Positions 31,611 to 38,438 are shown, numbered from the stretch's first letter. The stretch is 64,000 nt of DNA from Zhongshania sp. (GCF_029212375.1 NZ_JARGNU010000013.1:51545-115544), one strand, 5' to 3'. The notes: generated by a model from the sequence alone, not told the origin. Program-made: numbers and translations.

Positions 31611-32471
31611 CTACTTGCGCCCAGCCAGCCAAGCTTCCATATCTTGGGTAACCAAATCGAGGTACGACAGCGCTTTGTCCAACTCGGCACTTTGCTCAAG
31701 CCCTTGGAAACGCAGCAAACGATTGCGCACCCAGCTCAGCTCCTGAACCAAATTATCAATATTGCCTTCGTCATTGCTAGACCGCGCCACAGCACTGCGC
31801 TGCAGCGGACGCACTACCGCCTCAAGAGCAAGTTCGCCGGCATCTGCCGAGTGCACCCTGCTATCCGGCCGCGGCGTTGGCCCGCGGCCCTTGCCGTAGA
31901 GGCTGTCGAGTAGGTTTTCAAATTCGTCATCTGTAATCTGCCCGTCGGCCTCAGGCTTAGCCCCCGCAAGGTCTCGATCAGCTACACGCTCAGGCTTACG
32001 CGGCTGTAAACGGCCGTCGAAAAACAGCCCCATTGAATCTACCGACGGGCGTGTCGCTGGCGCCGCATTATCTGCTTTATAGCCCTCTTCTGCCGCGCGC
32101 ATAAGCCGCAACTTTAAATTGGCACTGAGCGGCTCGGGGGGCTGGTGATTTATCCGCCGCGCCAGCATTACCTCAATAACTTCAACTGCGCTTAAGATTA
32201 AGGAAACCGCGCTGGGGCTCAAGGACAAGCGCCGAGTTCGCAGGCGCTCCATTAACCGTTCAGACAGCTGGGCACACTCTGCCAGCTCGCTTAACTCAAG
32301 TACCGCAGCGCCGCCATATAAGGTGTGGAAACCGCGATGAATGTCGTCGAGGATGCGCTGACCGTCATAGCCATAATGCAATTCAGCCAATTGCTCGGAA
32401 AGGCGCTGGACAATTTCTTCGGCTTCCGCCAAAAAAATCGCCAAAATCCCTTCATGTTCGTTTCTGTTCAC
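31611..32471 (-). CDS. Truncated CheA-like protein (Hpt plus partial dimerisation region, no kinase)
   Basis: About 286 residues from a GTG at 32471 (an ATG at 32555 would add 28 unrelated residues). The first 120 residues match the CheA P1 phosphotransfer domain, with His49 in FHTLYGGA, where CheA has Lys in place of Tyr. A middle linker carries the CheA-like segment ITDDEFENLLDSLYGKG. The end, LVQELSWVRNRLL to ALSYLDLVTQDM, matches the start of the CheA P3 helices, then the protein stops. The ATPase (P4) and CheW-like (P5) domains are absent, so it cannot phosphorylate itself. It follows cheY in the flagellar-remnant cluster. Confidence 0.82.
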   Translation of the reverse strand: MNRNEHEGILAIFLAEAEEIVQRLSEQLAELHYGYDGQRILDDIHRGFHTLYGGAAVLELSELAECAQLSERLMERLRTRRLSLSPSAVSLILSAVEVIEVMLARRINHQPPEPLSANLKLRLMRAAEEGYKADNAAPATRPSVDSMGLFFDGRLQPRKPERVADRDLAGAKPEADGQITDDEFENLLDSLYGKGRGPTPRPDSRVHSADAGELALEAVVRPLQRSAVARSSNDEGNIDNLVQELSWVRNRLLRFQGLEQSAELDKALSYLDLVTQDMEAWLAGRK

Positions 32472-32594
32472 CGAGTTCTCACTACTGATTGCGCCACGCA
32501 GGCACTGGGAATATATTTTTATTATTATCTGAAAATACCGGCATCGGTACTGCAAGCTCGGTCACAAACCCAACAGATAGCGACTAAATTGTGC

Positions 32595-33074
32595 TTATTC
32601 GCCGCCAAGCCGGCTAAATATTCGCAGTATTTTACTTTCTAGCATCGCCGCGGTAAAAGGCTTAACAATATAGCCATTCACCCCCGCCTGAGCGGCTTCG
32701 ATGATTTGCTCGCGTTTAGCGTCGGCAGTAATAATCAAAACCGGAATATGACAAAGCTTGCGGTCGGCACGAATGGCGCGCAGCAGCTCCAAACCCGACA
32801 TATGAGGCATTAATAAATCGGTAATAACAAAATCAAAGTGCTGGTTATGTAGCATTGGCAAAGCAGCCAAGCCATCGTCGGCTTCGCTAATATAGCGATA
32901 ACCCAAATCACCCAGCAAATTGCGGATAATACGCCGCATGGTCGAAAAGTCCTCTACCACCAATATCCGCATCTCACTGCGCACGAACGTGTGGGTCGAT
33001 ACGGGGTCCTGCGCGTCGTGGCTATGATTAAACGGGTTGGGGGAGGATAAACCGTCTTTAAATTGATCGCTCAC
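32595..33074 (-). CDS. cheY: Chemotaxis response regulator CheY with N-terminal extension
   Basis: 159 residues. From residue 35 it is a close match to Pseudomonas CheY (MRILVVEDFSTMRRIIRNLL). Acidic pocket Glu41/Asp42, phospho-acceptor Asp86 (DFVITD), Thr116 and Lys138 (VKPF) are all present. The first 34 residues are extra and polar. The GTG start overlaps the fleN stop by four bases (GTGA), which supports it over the internal Met35. Expected role: phospho-dependent binding to FliM. Confidence 0.9.
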   Translation of the reverse strand: MSDQFKDGLSSPNPFNHSHDAQDPVSTHTFVRSEMRILVVEDFSTMRRIIRNLLGDLGYRYISEADDGLAALPMLHNQHFDFVITDLLMPHMSGLELLRAIRADRKLCHIPVLIITADAKREQIIEAAQAGVNGYIVKPFTAAMLESKILRIFSRLGGE

Positions 33075-33916
33075 GAATCCTGCTCCGCAGCGGCTGGCCG
33101 TAACGTATTGGCCGCCAGCAATTGCTCAACAAAAAACAATAAATGACCTTCAAGCCGATTAGGTAGTGGCCAGTCCAGAACTTTGGCGCTTAACTCGCGC
33201 AAAGCGCGTGCAGAACGGCTACTCGGCGCTGCGACCATAACCGGTGTGCGCTGGCGCACCGCATCGCGCAACTGTTGATCAAAGGGAATCGCGCCGGCAT
33301 AAATAAGCGCCACGTTAATAAACTGTCGGCACACGGTATTCAAGGACTCAAACAACTGTCGGCCCTCGCGCTCGTCGGCCACCATATTAGCTAAAACCCG
33401 AAAGCGGGTGCGACCAAAATCACGATTCAATAATTTAATCATCGCGTAGGCATCGGTCATCGACGTTGGCTCATTGCACACCACCAGCAACACCTCGTGC
33501 GCCGCGCTTACAAAATTAACAACAGAATCCGATATTCCCGCCGCGGTATCGACTATCAGCACATCAAGCTGATCGGCAATATCACTAAACGCGTGAATTA
33601 ATCCGGCGTGCTCCAAACTCGTCAGTTTGGTGAGCCGACGGGTACCCGACGAAGCGGGAATTACTTTAATACCCGCTGGCCCCGTTAACATTACATCCTG
33701 CAGTGAACAACTGCCCGCCAGTACATCTTCTATCGTTTTAGTGGTGTTTAATCCCAGTAACACATCAATATTAGCCAAACCAAAGTCGGCATCCAGTATT
33801 ACTACCCGCTTGCCCGCCTCGGCAAGGGCAACACTAAGGTTAATCGAAACATTGCTCTTGCCCACGCCGCCCTTGCCACCGCTTACCGCAATGACTTGTA
33901 TCGCCTTAGTGCTCAC
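33071..33916 (-). CDS. fleN: FleN/FlhG-type MinD-like ATPase
   Basis: 281 residues. The deviant Walker A is SGGKGGVGKS, followed by LDADFGLANIDVLLGL and VDTAAGISDSVVNFV, close to Pseudomonas FleN throughout. FleN limits flagellar number by antagonising the activator FleQ and, with FlhF, places flagella at the pole. The GTG at 33916 gives the proper N-terminus and overlaps the preceding stop. FlhF, its usual neighbour, is absent here. Confidence 0.93.
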   Translation of the reverse strand: MSTKAIQVIAVSGGKGGVGKSNVSINLSVALAEAGKRVVILDADFGLANIDVLLGLNTTKTIEDVLAGSCSLQDVMLTGPAGIKVIPASSGTRRLTKLTSLEHAGLIHAFSDIADQLDVLIVDTAAGISDSVVNFVSAAHEVLLVVCNEPTSMTDAYAMIKLLNRDFGRTRFRVLANMVADEREGRQLFESLNTVCRQFINVALIYAGAIPFDQQLRDAVRQRTPVMVAAPSSRSARALRELSAKVLDWPLPNRLEGHLLFFVEQLLAANTLRPAAAEQDS

Positions 33917-34466
33917 CCGAATGCGCCCCAGCGAGGTCGCGCTGCCGCCAAGGAAAGCCCGGCAATAATCGCGAATAATCGGCAATTTGTTCTGCGTTGC
34001 ACATACCCATAATTTTTTTGACCAAGCGCTGATCGATATCGTGTACATCTACGAGCAATACCAAGCGGCCGTCGTCTACATAAGACTGAAAGGCGCAGAG
34101 ATCTGGGTTATCTTCGGTCAAACCCACAAAGCCGCCTTCCCATGCACCAAAACACAAAAAACTGATTGGCAGCGAAAAATTGAGAATCGACCGCGCCAAG
34201 CCGTCTTCCAAGCCAAACGCAGAGGTAAAGATCAAAACTAATAAGCAGCCCAACATCAAGCCCCAAAAGCCACCACGCCACGCCCGACCCCACAAATTAC
34301 TGAGCAGCAATGCCGACGCTACCGGCACCCCCAAGCGCTGCACATCGGCAATATGTTTACTCACCACACGCCAGCGCCAACCGCTCAAGTGGGGCTGGTC
34401 TAACATATCGGCAATTTCACGCAATTGCGCCGGTGTTTTGCTGAGAAAAACCAAGCGATGCTTCAC
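33906..34466 (-). CDS. Two-helix membrane protein of unknown function in the switch-remnant operon
   Basis: 186 residues. Layout: a short alpha/beta start (HRLVFLSKTPAQLREIADML), two closely spaced membrane helices at about residues 60-85 and 92-115 (GGFWGLMLGCLLVLIF and LNFSLPISFLCFGAW), then a soluble tail with YVDDGRLVLLVDV. The layout recalls DUF1269-like proteins, but this is only a visual match. It overlaps the fleN start by eleven bases, so it is clearly co-translated with fleN. No function is proposed. Confidence 0.75.
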   Translation of the reverse strand: MKHRLVFLSKTPAQLREIADMLDQPHLSGWRWRVVSKHIADVQRLGVPVASALLLSNLWGRAWRGGFWGLMLGCLLVLIFTSAFGLEDGLARSILNFSLPISFLCFGAWEGGFVGLTEDNPDLCAFQSYVDDGRLVLLVDVHDIDQRLVKKIMGMCNAEQIADYSRLLPGFPWRQRDLAGAHSGEH

Positions 34467-34494
34467 GTCATTAACTCCGCACTCGTCCCTGCAT

Positions 34495-34926
34495 TCATCG
34501 CAATGACTGCAGCCGTTCAGCTGGGCTAACCACTTCGGTTAAACGGATACCGAGTTTATCTTCTACCACCACAACCTCGCCCCGCGCAATTAATGTCCCA
34601 TTAACTAAAACATCGAGGGGATCGCCCGCCTGGCGATCCAGCTCGACAATTGCGCCCTGGTGCAATTGCAGCAGTTCTCTAATCGGCATATCGGTGCCGC
34701 CCACCTCAAGGGTAATGCGCACAGGAATATCCAGCACCATTTCCAAATCCGGCGCGGCGGGACTGCGATCGCGTAACCGCCCGCTTGCATCTTGAAACGC
34801 CTCACGCTCCTGAAAAGCGCCGCTCTCTTTAAAAACACCAGCATCTTGAAAGGCATTGCGATCCGCGGCTTCTATCTCTTCCTTCAACGCACGACGCTGG
34901 CGACGCAGCTCTTCTTGATTATCCAT
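34495..34926 (-). CDS. fliN: Flagellar switch protein FliN-like, with N-terminal hexapeptide repeats
   Basis: 143 residues from the ATG at 34926 (AGG five bases upstream; a GTG at 34950 would add eight). Residues 62-135 form the SpoA domain (LDIPVRITLEVG, LHQGAIVELD, VNGTLIARGEVVVVEDKLGIRLTE). In front lies an unusual tandem repeat, residues 25-48: AFQDAG, VFKESG, AFQERE, AFQDAS. In flagella FliN forms the base of the C-ring. It is 42 bases after fliM. Confidence 0.92.
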   Translation of the reverse strand: MDNQEELRRQRRALKEEIEAADRNAFQDAGVFKESGAFQEREAFQDASGRLRDRSPAAPDLEMVLDIPVRITLEVGGTDMPIRELLQLHQGAIVELDRQAGDPLDVLVNGTLIARGEVVVVEDKLGIRLTEVVSPAERLQSLR

Positions 34927-34968
34927 AACACCTGTCCCTACCCCAATCACGCACTGCTCGTCGTGTCA

Positions 34969-35916
34969 TCATTCGATTATTTTCAATGCTAACTGACCAT
35001 TGGTTACACCTAGGCTCGCCTTGGCCATTGCAACGCCACCCGCTTTAAGCACCGAGCGCTGGGCGACACCCAAAGGAATAATGTCGCCCACCTTCATACT
35101 TGCCACGTCTCGCAGGCTAACGGTCGGCTCGGCAATCGTGCAACGCGTAGGCACCCGCAAATCCAGCACCGACTCTCGCAATGCCGCCTGCCAAACGGGA
35201 TCGTCTACGCCCTGGCCTGCCGACTCACTGTTAGCCAATATATCGCGCATCGGCTCGAGCATTGTTTGCGGCAGAGTAATATGAAACTCACCGCCACCGC
35301 CGCCTTCTAGCTCTATTTGAAAGCGGCACAATACGACGGTTTCGGCCTGCGCGGCAATCGCCGCCATCGCGGGATTAACTTCTACCCCAATAGCCTCGCA
35401 CTGCACTTCTGCCGCCAGCTGCCACGCCTTTTGATAATCACTGTGCGCGCGGTGAACCAAGCGCCCAATCACACGACGCTCCACCGGACTAAATTCGCGA
35501 CCATCTGCACTTCCCTGCGCACCGCTACCACCAAAAAACATATCAACCAAGCGAAACACCAAACGCGCATCAAACACCAACATAGCGGCGCCTTTAAAAG
35601 GATGCACACGCATTAAATTTAAACTGGTGGGTACGTAGAGGGAATGCAGGTATTCACTATAAGGTAAAAATTGCAGCTCTAGCGCAACAACATCTACGCC
35701 CTGCCCAAGAACATCAGAAATACTGTCGCGAAAGCGCTCAGCAAAGCGTTTATTAATTTGTTCTAAACCGGGTAAACGGCGCTTTTTAATTTGCTGGCGG
35801 CTAGCCAAATCAAAGCGTCGAGCTGGCACCACATCGCTGTCAGGACGCAAATCCTGAGTTTGGACATTAGCCAACAAGGCATCGATCTCGGCCTGTGAGA
35901 GTAAATCTTTCACCAT
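34969..35916 (-). CDS. fliM: Flagellar motor switch protein FliM
   Basis: About 315 residues. The N-terminal CheY-binding motif (LLSQAEIDALL) is intact. The CheC-like middle domain has FFGGSGAQG and REFSPVERRVIGRL; the C-terminal SpoA domain ends the protein. FliM links FliG to FliN and receives phospho-CheY. The ATG at 35916 is preferred to a GTG four codons earlier. A sigma-54-like promoter (35964-35979) and a FleQ-box-like site (36023-36036) lie upstream. Confidence 0.95.
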   Translation of the reverse strand: MVKDLLSQAEIDALLANVQTQDLRPDSDVVPARRFDLASRQQIKKRRLPGLEQINKRFAERFRDSISDVLGQGVDVVALELQFLPYSEYLHSLYVPTSLNLMRVHPFKGAAMLVFDARLVFRLVDMFFGGSGAQGSADGREFSPVERRVIGRLVHRAHSDYQKAWQLAAEVQCEAIGVEVNPAMAAIAAQAETVVLCRFQIELEGGGGGEFHITLPQTMLEPMRDILANSESAGQGVDDPVWQAALRESVLDLRVPTRCTIAEPTVSLRDVASMKVGDIIPLGVAQRSVLKAGGVAMAKASLGVTNGQLALKIIE

Positions 35917-35963
35917 CTGTAAGCGCACCGCGTAGCACTGAATGTGACTATTCGCTTATACAA

Positions 35964-35979
35964 TGCAAGGCCTGCGCCA
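35964..35979 (-). promoter_or_regulatory. Sigma-54-like promoter upstream of fliM
   Basis: On the minus strand: TGGCGCAGGCCTTGCA, that is, GG and GC at the required 10-base separation with TGGC and TTGCA cores of the -24/-12 consensus. It is 48 bases before the fliM start. Pseudomonas flagellar operons under FleQ use this promoter type. Confidence 0.6.
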
Positions 35980-36022
35980 ATATTTATTTTATAATAATCA
36001 GTCACTTACAAAATAAAACGCT

Positions 36023-36036
36023 GTCAAAAAAATGAC
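36023..36036. promoter_or_regulatory. FleQ-box-like site upstream of fliM
   Basis: GTCAAAAAAATGAC, matching the GTCA-N6-TGAC, A/T-centred form of the FleQ site known from Pseudomonas. It lies about 45 bases upstream of the sigma-54-like element. The reverse complement of a 15-base stretch here (36022-36036) recurs exactly upstream of the FliF-like gene (38223-38237). Confidence 0.6.
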
Positions 36037-36054
36037 GCGCTCCATTTTTTGCGG

Positions 36055-36396
36055 TCAGGGCTGCGCCAACCATTTATTAAGCGACGCCATCGCCTCTTCA
36101 AAACTGCGCACGGTATTACTCAGGTCCTGCTCAATACCAGAAAAACTGGCATCCCGACCCCGCAACTCCAAACCGCGAAACTGTTGGGACAAACTCACCG
36201 CGCCAAGCGTCGCCGCACCACCTTTTAAGCTGTGAGCCGCCAATCGCAGGGTTTCCGTGTCGCGATCATCTATCGCCCTTGCAAGAAGCTGTAGACGCTC
36301 CCGAGTATCAACCTCAAATTCATGAATCAGAATATGAACATCAGATTCCATAAATTCGCGCAGCTCATCCAATAAACTTAAGTCTAATGCTTCCAT
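36055..36396 (-). CDS. Histidine phosphotransfer (Hpt) domain protein
   Basis: 113 residues, a free-standing Hpt four-helix bundle. The phospho-accepting histidine is in AAHSLKGGAATLGA with the usual following Lys. Its place between fliG and fliM matches an Hpt gene in Pseudomonas flagellar loci that relays phosphate to biofilm/flagellar output (HptB type); equivalence is inferred. It may carry phosphate between an outside hybrid kinase and the CheY here. Confidence 0.87.
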   Translation of the reverse strand: MEALDLSLLDELREFMESDVHILIHEFEVDTRERLQLLARAIDDRDTETLRLAAHSLKGGAATLGAVSLSQQFRGLELRGRDASFSGIEQDLSNTVRSFEEAMASLNKWLAQP

Positions 36397-36458
36397 TGTT
36401 ATGACGTCCTTGTAAATATCGGCTTAACGCGGCGCACTCCGGTAACGGACGGTCTACG

Positions 36459-37469
36459 CTAGAACACATCTATTTTACGCGCATCCAGAATTATTTCACC
36501 CACGGCTGCCATCTGTTTGGCTACGCTCACAATTTCTGCGCGGGCAGACTCTCGCTCGGCGGGAGTGAAGCGCGGCTCAATTCCCGCAAGTGCCGCGCGT
36601 TTGTCGGCAGCCAAGCTCGCGAGCAAACGCGCACGCAAACCAGACTGCACGCCCAGCAACGCCGGCGCCAAAACCTCTGGCGCAAGCTGGCGCACCAATA
36701 CCGCCACATCGCGATCGGCCATGTTCATAATTTGCGCAAAGCCAAACATCAACTCCTCTACTCTGGCCGCACTTTCTGGCTGACTTGCCCGCAAGCCGTT
36801 AAGCAAAGCGCTCTCAGCACCCACATCCATCTCATTTAATAAATTCGCGGCCATCGTATCGCCCGATAACGCACGACCAACCGGGCGACCCAAATCATTA
36901 AAATATTGCTCTAACAGCCAATCTAGCTCTTCAAGCGCCGCAGGCGTCAGCGATTTAAGGCCCGACAAACGCCCTAATAAATCGACACGCTTTGCCTCAT
37001 CAAATTCCAGCAACACTTCGCTGGCCAACAGAGATTCAAGACACGCAATAACCACTGTTTGGATTTGCGGGTGCTCACGGCGAATTATGCCCGCTATGGT
37101 TGCCGCATCTAGCCACTTTAATTTAACAATATGCTTAGCCTGACCATGAAAGGCGAGACGGTCGCTTAACAGCTTCGCCCGCTCCTCGCCAAGCGCTTCT
37201 TCCAACAGCCCCAATACCGCATCGCTGGCGCTGGCCTTAACCCCCGAATAACGCTTAACGTCATTGTGAAAACGCTGCAGGATTGCTGCAAACTCGCGGC
37301 TATCGGGCGCCGACATGGTGGTCATCACCGCCGCCAAACGGTGTAAATCTCGCGGCGGCAAGGCCCGCATTACCGCCGCCGCATCGCGCTTATCTAACGA
37401 CATTAATAATGCTGCCGCCTGCTCGGCATTCGATAGCTCTGTTTCTGGCCCTGTTGCTAATGCTGTCAT
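36459..37469 (-). CDS. fliG: Flagellar motor switch protein FliG-like, lacking torque residues
   Basis: 336 residues with all FliG domains: FliF-binding N-terminus (NAEQAAALLMSLDK), middle domain with REHPQIQ (residues 131-137), armadillo linker, MFGF at 241-244, and a C-terminal domain ending GEIILDA. The charged helix that meets the stator (Lys264, Arg281, Asp288 and Asp289 in E. coli) reads here ALLGVQSGLRARLLASLA then KRAALAGIE, so by eye-alignment Lys264 becomes Leu and the Asp pair is lost. The ATG overlaps the stop of the FliF-like gene by one base. Confidence 0.9.
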   Translation of the reverse strand: MTALATGPETELSNAEQAAALLMSLDKRDAAAVMRALPPRDLHRLAAVMTTMSAPDSREFAAILQRFHNDVKRYSGVKASASDAVLGLLEEALGEERAKLLSDRLAFHGQAKHIVKLKWLDAATIAGIIRREHPQIQTVVIACLESLLASEVLLEFDEAKRVDLLGRLSGLKSLTPAALEELDWLLEQYFNDLGRPVGRALSGDTMAANLLNEMDVGAESALLNGLRASQPESAARVEELMFGFAQIMNMADRDVAVLVRQLAPEVLAPALLGVQSGLRARLLASLAADKRAALAGIEPRFTPAERESARAEIVSVAKQMAAVGEIILDARKIDVF

Positions 37470-38119
37470 TACTGCGTTTCACCATTTAACCAATCACTCA
37501 ACACCCCAGCTATGCGCACTGGCTCCTCGTTGGCAATGGTTTTCAAGGCCCGTAATTGCTCACGATAATCCTCAAACTGCTGGGCTTTGGCACGCCGGCG
37601 CCGACGCCCTGCGCGAGCAATCAGCAGTCCTATCGTCGCCAAAACCACCAAACCCAACCCCATAGCCGCCCGCCAAAACATCGACTGTTTAACGAGCATC
37701 GCCATGCCTATAGGGGCGCGGCTAAAGCTCCGAAACTGCAAAGTTACACGGTCGCCACGAGACTCTCGCAAGGCCAAGCCAGTCCATACCATCTCATGCA
37801 AGGCCTGACTAAGCGCCGCATCCACTTCGCCGCGGTTGATGAGTAAAAGCACATGCCGCGCCTGTGCAGCCGCCTCGTCAATAACCACCGATACTTTTAA
37901 ATCGCGCTCGGCAAGCAGGCTCGAGGCCAAATTAAGGGTTTGATCTTGAAGATAGGCCTCACGCTGACTTTGGTTATCTATTGGCTTAGTACGAAAGTAG
38001 TCGCCGCCCCCACTCAACTGCCACTGCCAGAGCGCCTGGCCAATCAAACCGGCGCCAAGCAAAAGCAGCGCGGTAAACACCGCGAACCACGGTTTGTTAG
38101 TCGATAAATTCTCACTCAC
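37469..38119 (-). CDS. Minimal FliF-like membrane protein (shortened MS-ring protein)
   Basis: 216 residues against roughly 550 in FliF. Helix 1 spans residues 11-31, a periplasmic piece of about 115 residues follows, helix 2 spans about 146-169, then RRRRR and a cytoplasmic tail. The tail (YREQLRALKTIANEEPVRIAGVLSDWL) resembles the FliG-binding C-terminus of FliF. The periplasmic part ends with LHEMVWTGLALRESRGDRVTLQF, like the last ring-building segment of FliF before helix 2. The first two ring-building motifs and the beta-collar are missing. It starts the cluster and is coupled to fliG. Confidence 0.75.
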   Translation of the reverse strand: MSENLSTNKPWFAVFTALLLLGAGLIGQALWQWQLSGGGDYFRTKPIDNQSQREAYLQDQTLNLASSLLAERDLKVSVVIDEAAAQARHVLLLINRGEVDAALSQALHEMVWTGLALRESRGDRVTLQFRSFSRAPIGMAMLVKQSMFWRAAMGLGLVVLATIGLLIARAGRRRRRAKAQQFEDYREQLRALKTIANEEPVRIAGVLSDWLNGETQ

Positions 38120-38171
38120 TACACAGTCTCAACAGCGCAACCTCAAATCAGCGCGAACGAGCACGCCATAA

Positions 38172-38185
38172 GTCAAATAAATGAC
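38172..38185. promoter_or_regulatory. FleQ-box-like site 1 before the FliF-like gene
   Basis: GTCAAATAAATGAC, a GTCA-N6-TGAC dyad with an A/T centre close to the Pseudomonas FleQ box (GTCAATAAATTGAC as I recall it). It is 52 bases before the start codon and 51 bases (centre to centre) from site 2. Confidence 0.62.
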
Positions 38186-38222
38186 ACATCAACTGCATCG
38201 CATCGCTAGCACTCGCAAAGAA

Positions 38223-38236
38223 GTCATTTTTTTGAC
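38223..38236. promoter_or_regulatory. FleQ-box-like site 2 before the FliF-like gene
   Basis: GTCATTTTTTTGAC. The reverse complement equals the site upstream of fliM. It sits between the candidate sigma-54 element and the gene, a position used by FleQ in leader regions of some Pseudomonas flagellar promoters. Confidence 0.58.
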
Positions 38237-38282
38237 AAAACACCCAACACAAAGTTGAATTTCATCAATCTACTGTAGCCTT

Positions 38283-38298
38283 TGCAGAATTTAGGCCA
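38283..38298 (-). promoter_or_regulatory. Possible sigma-54 promoter for the FliF-like/fliG operon
   Basis: On the minus strand TGGCCTAAATTCTGCA: GG and GC are ten bases apart and TGGC and TGCA cores match, but the middle is poorer than the element before fliM. It would give a leader of about 150 bases containing both FleQ-box-like sites. Confidence 0.4.
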
Positions 38299-38372
38299 GC
38301 CAATAGCGCATGCTAGGCATTAAAGCAAAGAAGGAGAGAAAGGAGAGAACGGAGACGCAAAAAGGAAATCAA

Positions 38373-38398
38373 GCCGCCGGCAAGATACCGGCAGCGGC
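38373..38398 (-). terminator. Possible terminator of ttcA
   Basis: On the minus strand GCCG-CTG-CCGG, loop TATCTTG, CCGGCGGC, followed by TTGATTTCCTTTTTG. The stem has a three-base bulge and the T-run is delayed, so the call is tentative. Confidence 0.35.
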
Positions 38399-38438
38399 AA
38401 TACAACTTTGGCGAGGAATGCCCTCCCCGCCGCCAGCA

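Larger units (their letters stand above)
38120..38438. other. Intergenic control region between ttcA and the FliF-like gene
   Basis: 319 bases. It holds two FleQ-box-like sites (38172-38185, 38223-38236), a possible sigma-54 element (38283-38298) and a possible ttcA terminator (38373-38398). A purine-rich imperfect repeat (about 38330-38356, GGAGA units) has no clear role. No credible gene. Confidence 0.6.

Noticed and set aside
38147-38166. Second sigma-54-like sequence close to the FliF-like start
   Set aside because: TGGCGTGCTCGTTCGC has the -24 GG but lacks the GC at the right -12 position.
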